Origin: Ulva prolifera
Taxonomy: Eukaryota > Chlorophyta > Ulvophyceae > Ulvales > Ulvaceae
Assembly (NCBI GenBank): GCA_023078555.1
Contig: CM041202.1
Span: 2,228,022 to 2,292,021, forward strand
Length of the DNA: 64,000 nt
Direction of reading: 5' to 3'
Under the pieces are notes generated by a model. The model was not told where the DNA came from. It did no database searches and saw only the letters and a list, made by a program, of their open reading frames with translations. The position numbers and the translations under genes are program-made. Positions 57,460 to 64,000 of this stretch are shown piece after piece (position 1 is the first letter of the stretch; every line of letters begins with the position of its first letter).

Positions 57460-60400
57460 CTACACGTTGGACAGCAGCTGACTGCTGAGCACCACAAGGT
57501 CCCCTGGGAGCAACACCGTGTCCTCCGGCACCAGCTCGTTGTTCACATTGAGCAGCTTCGAGTCGCGGGGCGCAGCTGCGTCCGCGTCCTCACCCTCTGC
57601 TGTGATGTCCACGCGGCCAAACAGCTGCACCAGGTCGGCCGCCGTGGAACCCCGTGGCACCTCCGCGATGCCCACCATGAACACCATCACCTTCATCATC
57701 CCTGCCGCCGGCGCCGCTGCGACGACGGTGCTGCCGCTGTCCGGCGCCGGAATGGCAGCGGCCGCGGCGGCCGCCGAGGCGGCGGCTGCGCCGCCGCCGG
57801 CGCGCGTGCGCGCCAGCAGCTCCTGCGCGCCCGTCAGCTGGTACAGCTCCCGCCGACTCGCCGGCATGCTGCGCTCGTCCTCGAGGCTGCCGCGGCCCCA
57901 CTCTAGCGCAGCCCGCAGCTGTACCACGCGCTCCTCATCCACCGTCGCCGCATCCGCATCCGCTTGCGCCGCCACATCCCCGGCTACCCTGAACTTCTCC
58001 CATCGCCCAATCTTCCCGCCCTTCACTGCCGAGGCGTCCATCTTCCCGGCAGCTTCCAATTGCCGCACCTCACCCCCGGCGGCCTGTTGCAGCCTGGCCG
58101 CCCCTGGGGCCACCGCCATTCCCTCACTGGCAAAGGCGTCGCGCCGCGCATGCGCCCCATCCTCTTCGCCTGTCTCCCGCGCAGTCGCAAATGTGAGTGA
58201 GCAGAACTGATGCACATGGCCGAACCGGTCGACGTACACGTACGTCCCCGGCTTGTGCCGCCGGAACTCCCGCACCTCCAGCGCTTGGTCCTGCTGCCCG
58301 GCCTGCGTCCACCCCTGCGCGTGCGCGTGTGCGTGCAGGGACGCGTACTCCGATCCCAGCAACGGCCCCGACGGCTCCCGCGGCTTCGCCCAGCGCACAC
58401 ACTTCGTCATCGCGACGAGGATCAGCGTGCCGTCCGCGTCGCTGTCCAGCACCACGCCATCGCAGATACGACCCTCGTCGACGCAGATCACCGCCTGCCC
58501 GACAGGTGCCGGCTCCGCCGCGGCTTGCGCGTCTGCGTCGGCTGTAGCATCGGCGTCGCCGCGGCCGCCGCCGCGCTCCGCGGCGGCCGTGGCATGCATG
58601 ACGGCACGCGGCAGCGGGCCGCTGACGAGCGGGGGAGGGGGCACGATGGGCGCTGGGCTACGCGCCCCTGCGCCGGCACTCGCCGCAGAGTCCGCAGCGG
58701 CGATGTTCTGCGGCGCACCGGCCGGAGGGGGCTTCGAGGAGGTCTTGCTCGATAGCGATGCACGCATGCGGTCCTTGTATGCCCAGTGCGACGCAGGGCC
58801 GTACTCCGCCTCGTAATGCATGGACGCTGTGCGGACCTGCATTACCCGATCTCGGTGAGTCCCCACAATCAAAAGCTGCCCTGGAGAGCTGGTGCCTGGC
58901 TGCTCGCCTGTGATTGAATTGCACAATGTGCATGCACCCACTGTCACCCACTGCAGAGTAAAAAATGTATTTCTGCCATGGCAGGCGCAGTGGCAAGTGC
59001 ATGCCAGCGGCACTTTCTCTTGCCATGCTACAGCGGCAGGGGGAGGGCGTGCCTGCACTTCCAGGGGCACGCCGCACGGGCCGATGACGGCGAGGTGGAT
59101 GCTCTTGTAGCCACTGCCCTTGGGGCTGGTGATGTAGTCGTCGTACTCCGCCGGCACGCGCCGCCACAGCCGGTACGCGACCGGCGGGATGCGGTAGCAC
59201 GTCATGATCGGGTCCGGCGCGCCGGGGCCCTCCGCGTCGCTGACCACCACCCGCAGCGCCACCGTGTCGTACACCTACAGACTTGCGGAGTTTGGGTAGT
59301 CCCGTTCACTCTCTGATGAACGTCTAACAACTTCAACCCGGCCCGGTGGAGCCACATGGTTTCCAATGCGCAGGACCCTCCACCACTCTTGCAGCCGTAT
59401 AGCGATGAGTTGGGGCGCGATATGATCTGTCGATCGTATGGAAGGCACTCGCGCTGCGGACAAACGTACATCTCACAACGGAAACGCCTGACGCATGCAA
59501 CAGGAAAGACAAATTAGGTATTGGGCCCTAACAGTAGGCCCTGGTGAAATTCACAGATGCTGCTTTTGGGCACGCAGATGTTATCCGAAGTTGTTGACTG
59601 GAGAAACACGCGCCCATGCACCAATGTCCCGACTGCGCACACCAGCAGTGTCAACAGCCACAGTCCCAAGCCCGCTGCACGAGGCGACCCAGCCTGCCTG
59701 CACCCCCGCGTGAATTCACACCCCCACACGCATGCCCGATATCCTTACCCACACACGCACCCGAAACCCACAACGCCATTGCGCCTCCCGGAAGTCTCGG
59801 GGAGCCGCACCTGACCGATAAGCACGCCCTTGAGCTGCATCTTGCGGTGCGTGCTGTAGAGGCTCTTCACACGGCCCTGGATCTGGATGGTGAGGCCGGC
59901 GCCGATGCCCTCGACCTGGATCTCGCCCATGAGCTGCGACGCGCACTCGTCGGCGAACCGCATCGCGGCACTCAGCTCGCCCGCCGGGCGGTGGTCCTCG
60001 TGCCGCGTCATGAAGTTATTCGCGCGGAACGGGATGACCAGCGCCAGCGCGCGCCGAAGCTCGAGCTGCGCGGCGCTGAACGCATCGTCCGGGTCCTGCA
60101 CGCCACGCGGCGCCTGCTCAGCAGCTGCTGGGAGCGCACACAACCCATCACCGCGGCCGCGGGACCGCATCGTCGAGGACGACCACAGAGGGCAGGTCTC
60201 GCATTTGAGTGGCGACAGCGGCATGCAATTGTCACGAAACCCCTGCTGGAATGGCTCGTATAAAGTCAAGTCGAAAGCCATCGTGCACTGGACATGAACA
60301 CGCGAGCGCCAAATTCTGGCCCAACTTGCACTTCTTTGGTGAGGAGGAGCTCCTGGGTAGTGGAGCACAGTATTGCATCAGCAAATCAGTAAAGCAACGA

Positions 60401-63400
60401 AGCATGGCCGGCCTGAGGAGCAGCGTCAGATGGGGATGCCACACCGCAGGCTGTGCTGGCGTGATGACCCGATCCGCGGTCCGGCTCGGCTGGAAGCGGA
60501 AGTGCTCATCCATCCCGACATCATGCAGGCACTGCGCCAGCTGCTGCGACGACGGTGCATCGTACCACAGCTCCCCATCATCATACTCACAATCCTCCGC
60601 CTCACAATCTGAGTCCGTCGCCCCCACCATGTCTGCGTCCCTCAGCATCAGCTCCGCCCCGTCCCCCCCGCCACGCCGCCGCCGTGCGTCGTCGCGTGTG
60701 TGACTGCCGTCGGACCCCGGCTCTACATCGCGAGGTGCGGCATGCACGCCCGTGTCTGCGCGGATGCCAGCAGTGCGGAACGGTACATGCGGGGGCATGC
60801 CTGGGGGTGCCCCCGAGGCGTGGCGGGAAGTTTCAGGCAGCATGTGGGATAGCCGCGCGCTGCCGCTCCCACGCTGCGCAGCGTCAGCTTGCGCGCGCTG
60901 TGTGTCACGCGTGGCGCCGGGGGCACTCCTTGAACTGCTGCCGTGCATCTCAGCGCTGGATGGTGGTGATACAGCGGCTGCTACGGCGGTGGCGGTGGCG
61001 GTGGCCGTGGCGGCGTGCATCCGCAGGTGCTCCAGAAATGTCAGCCGGCCAGGCATGGGCTGTGTCGCAAGGCCGGGAGAGGAAACTGGGGCTGCGTCAG
61101 CGGCCGCACCGGCGCTGGGGTGCCGCAGGGCAGAGTCCGCGGCGGGGCGGTGCCCGAGCAGAGACCCCGGAGCGCCGTCATCCGCTGCGGCGGCGGCCGC
61201 ACCGGAGAACACAAAGGTGCGGACATCGTCGTCGCCGGCGTGCTCGGTGGGGTTGAGAAGCAGGCTTGAGTGCACTTGTGCAGCGCGGCGCGGGCCAAGA
61301 GTCTTTGCCGTCTGCAGAACACCATCTTTCACTCTGCGGCGGCGTTTTGTCCAGGCGCCGGTCACAGGTGGGGGCGCAGGCGAAGGATGCAGCACAGGAT
61401 TGCACAACCAATGAATGCTGATGATGGAGTGGTCCCGGCCCCACTGCCAGCAGCCTCTTCAACAGGCAAACATCTGCGGCGAACAGGTGCTCAGGGGCAC
61501 GGCGTTGATGTCCACGACTGCGTCAGCGAGGTCAGGAGGGGGCGGGGACCGCACCTTGCGAGCGCTGCTGGAGCGGGAGGTGCCGCGAAGCAGCATCGCC
61601 TCTCGCGCCTCGTACACCTCTCTAAATGTCTCCGGCTGCAGTACGGCGAAGCAGAGATCCTCCAGCTCGGCCTTGAAGGCCCCGAGCCCGAGGTACTCGC
61701 ACATCGGGCACCACACCTGCACGCCAGCCCCATTCTGAAGCACACTGACTTGGCTGTGATCTGATGCGGGTCTACCTATGCTGGCGCAAACACGGGCACA
61801 TGCACGGGAGGGGGGGGGGGGGGGGGGGCACCTGCAGGGTCTCGTCGGCGAGGGCCTTTGCCTTCTCGGGCTTGAGGGCCCACACCGTGCGCATGTTGTG
61901 CAGCCTGTCCGCCAGCTTCACAATGATCACCTGCACACATGGCACCGCCACTCCGGCACCTCCCCAGCATGACCGCCTCGCTCCTACAGCGAGGCACCGG
62001 CCAGTTGGACCACGCACATAGCTCCACCGAGAATGCTGCCTGGAAGGCTCGCCTGGCGGCTGCAGGAGACACTGTCACAAACCCTCACCAAAGTTGTGCT
62101 CGCCGGTCGCAGGCGGGCGCTGAGGTGCCTGGCCGCGATGCCTTGTTCGGTGCCAGACACCAGTGGCCTCCATGCTCCGACGGGCACGGCAGTGTGCGAA
62201 GTGGCACCGAAACGTGGAGGCGACACGCCCGCGCAGTGCAAGCATGCGAGCACAGCGCACCAGCGGCTCCTCCGTGGACTGCAGGATCATGCTCTTCATG
62301 GCCTCGACCTCCGCCGCGGCGCGCACGTGCTGCCCCTGCGCGACCATGCGGCGGTGCGCGCGCCGCAGGAGCTGGTTGTTGCGCGACAGTTGCGCGACGG
62401 CGCCGACTAGCCCCGCCACGGCGCCGCCGAATGCCGCCTCGACCTCCGCCAGCGTCGCCTCCGAGTCATCGACGATGTCGTGCAGCAGCGCCGCCATGAT
62501 GCAGTCTTCCGCCCTGCACGCTGCCCGCGTGGTCGATGCATGGATGCTATGCATGTCAGCTGCACAAACCAGGGCACATCGGCGGCATAGGACACACACG
62601 AGTTCAGGGGTGCACGTGTGCGTTCAGCAGGTGCCAGCTGCGCTGTGTTGCGTACTTCTTGAAGCGGAAGCCTTGCAGGGTCACAGATTGTGCAAACCCG
62701 TTACGCATGCCCCACCGAGCGGAGTCATCGTGCCAGAGAATGCAAGCAGATTGCGCTTCACAGCTTCTGTGCAGGGATGCAGTGAATGTTAGACACTGCC
62801 TTACGAGGGGGGGAATTGCAGGCAACGTCAGCCTTTGTGGAGCGGCAGCTAAGAGATGGGGCAGTGCGCCACTAGATTGATTAGATCTCGCTCAGTGGGC
62901 GCAGGCGCAGGCCACGGCTGCGTGAGACCAATCAACACAGTGGGTGACAGCTTTCCCACAGGGTCTCCCGAAGTGTTGAGCAGTGTTCAAATGCTGGTCG
63001 ATCGAGCCAGTCTCGGAATGACAGACAGTGTCATACTGGCCAGACGCAGCACAGCATGGGCATTTAGGCGTGGCATAGCAGACCAAGTCTGCAATGTATA
63101 AAGCAGCATTTGTCAGTAGCGATCAACGAGCACGAAAATCGCTTCGAAGTGCCTGAGGGTTCATGTGTTGTGCATCAGTGCACTGGCCATACGAAAGCTT
63201 GGCTGAAGACCAGGCAGCTGGTGAGACCAAATGGGACCTCGCTGACGAGGCACACCTTCTGAGGGTGAGGTCACCTCCACTGGGGTCAAACAAGTGGAGC
63301 ATCATCTGCTCTGTTATGACTGCTGTTTCAACGCAATGACGGACATATGGGTCACCAGTCTTTCGGCATCGACCAGCATGGGCCCTGGCAGCGAAGTTTG

Positions 63401-63530
63401 CTGCTCGCAGACAGACTGGGTGGTCGATATATGCAGTGCCGGTTACATCTACGCCATGGAGAAGTCTTCGAGGGACCTGCATGTAGCTAGAGTCCTTCAG
63501 CAACCAATACCTCTGCACGATGGGTGACAT
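57460..63530 (-). CDS. RelA/SpoT homologue (RSH), ppGpp hydrolase/synthetase, 5' end unresolved
   Basis: RSH enzymes make and degrade (p)ppGpp; plant and algal forms act in the chloroplast. Exons in transcript order: 63476-63256, 62513-62261, 61930-61832, 61716-61555, 61311-60445, 60095-59811, 59274-59053 and 58836-57460, in frame, at least 1161 aa. The HD domain shows RKTGDPYVRHCVETA, LLHDIVDD (HDxxED with D for E) and KLADRLHNMRT. ELEDLCFAVLQPETF follows, then a low-complexity linker of about 290 residues in one exon. The synthetase domain shows GRVKSLYSTHRKM, VYDTVALRVVV, YDDYITSPKGSGYKSIHLAV, PLEVQ and RTASMHYEAEYG. The last about 85 residues look like a TGS-type domain (VPRGSTAADLV...LLNVNNELV); no ACT domain is seen. 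The start may be the ATG at 63530 or an upstream exon; a transit peptide was not identified. Exon borders 4-6 are less certain. The subfamily is not assigned. Confidence 0.88.
58837..59052 (-). other. GC-AG intron of RSH, stop-free and a multiple of three
   Basis: The exon ends CTGGAAGTGCAG and the intron starts GCACGC, so the donor is GC not GT. The acceptor is TAATGCAG before GTCCGCACAG. The 216-nt intron has no in-frame stop, so retention would add 72 residues between EVQ and VRT, just after the catalytic Glu of the synthetase. Confidence 0.75.
61811..61828 (-). repeat. Poly-C tract (18 C on the sense strand) at the start of RSH intron 3
   Basis: On the - strand the exon ends CTGCAG, the donor is GTG and the C run starts at intron position +4. 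It matches the arrangement in genes A, C and D although the gene is unrelated. Confidence 0.9.
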
Positions 63531-64000
63531 GTGTTCAGCGGTCCTGCTGCCACTGCACTGTCTCGCATGGCGAACCTCGAAATTGCCAAGGAGTGCAGCC
63601 GATGCAGCTGAATGTGTACTTCAGTATGGCTTAAAGGGACCGTGCCGCCTGCCTGACACACTGGGCACAGGTCTGAGAATTACAACAAGTCGTCAGCACT
63701 TGTTGTAATTCCTTTGGGTTCCTTTGCGTCGAAGAAACTAGATAGAAGCGACATTTTCTCGAGAGACAGCTGAAATGAACACATGCACGTTGCACGACTT
63801 GCAGATCGCAGGCTCAAATTGCAGTCTCCAAGCATGTGTACGTGGCATGGCTCCGTACGGGATCATACATCCCACGCCACAGATCTACACGAAGAATCGA
63901 AACATGTGTCAGCAGCATTATTTGTTGCAAACTTTCTGGCGGTGCAGGAGTCGATCATGTGTACATGCCGCGGCCAGAACGAGCGAAGACAGCTGCAGGA
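63531..64000. other. Region upstream of the last recognised RSH exon
   Basis: It probably holds upstream RSH exon or promoter sequence, but nothing recognisable is seen. It includes the inverted repeat at 63678-63710. Confidence 0.35.
63678..63710. repeat. 13-bp-arm inverted repeat
   Basis: AATTACAACAAGT and ACTTGTTGTAATT flank a 7-base loop. Confidence 0.85.

Noticed and set aside
1-64000. CRISPR arrays, prokaryotic operons, rRNA genes, telomere repeats
   Set aside because: I found no regularly spaced repeat arrays, no ribosome-binding-site and operon pattern, no rRNA-like blocks and no TTTAGGG-type runs.

Overview
The window looks like nuclear DNA of a GC-rich green alga, probably a core chlorophyte. 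The evidence is spliced genes with short GTGYG-type donors and TGCAG acceptors, strong GC-ending codon use, Ala-rich secreted proteins, a plant/algal-type RelA/SpoT homologue (RSH), and a decayed non-LTR retroelement of the type common in chlorophyte genomes. No bacterial operon features were seen. The species cannot be named from the sequence. All gene models were spliced by eye, using reading frame, intron phase and paralogue alignment.

Layout. Four paralogous secreted-protein genes lie in the same direction (+): gene A (1564-5516), gene B (26244-29417), gene C (38485-42633) and gene D (48129-53024). A gene on the - strand (57460 to about 63500) converges on D and encodes an RSH (ppGpp hydrolase/synthetase). 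Between A and B lie about 20 kb of mostly non-coding, repeat-rich DNA with a decayed retroelement on the - strand (11484-15371). A second, shorter relic of the same kind of element is at about 30720-31110. The other intergenic stretches hold dispersed repeats, perfect palindromes, homopolymer C tracts and AT-rich islands, but no gene I can support.

The paralogue family. Each protein has an N-terminal signal peptide, a long Ala-rich helical region built of A-E-A-x-A segments with 13 conserved cysteines, and an 8-Cys C-terminal domain. The spacing of that domain resembles both an inhibitor-cystine-knot framework and a fungal-type CBM1. Shared intron phases (1,1,0,0,0,1,0) show common descent. 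A and D keep seven introns, C five and B four. I do not recognise a named family. A secreted wall- or matrix-associated role is an inference from the signal peptide, the cysteines and the Pro/Thr linkers.

Unusual structure. (1) Long poly-C runs sit 4-9 bases after the 5' splice site in five introns, on the sense strand, in three family members and in RSH. (2) A family of short palindromic elements includes a perfect 100-bp palindrome and a variant with compensatory changes. (3) A perfect 41-bp-arm hairpin lies at 406-513. (4) An RSH intron with a GC donor, a multiple of three and stop-free, lies just after the catalytic Glu of the synthetase domain.
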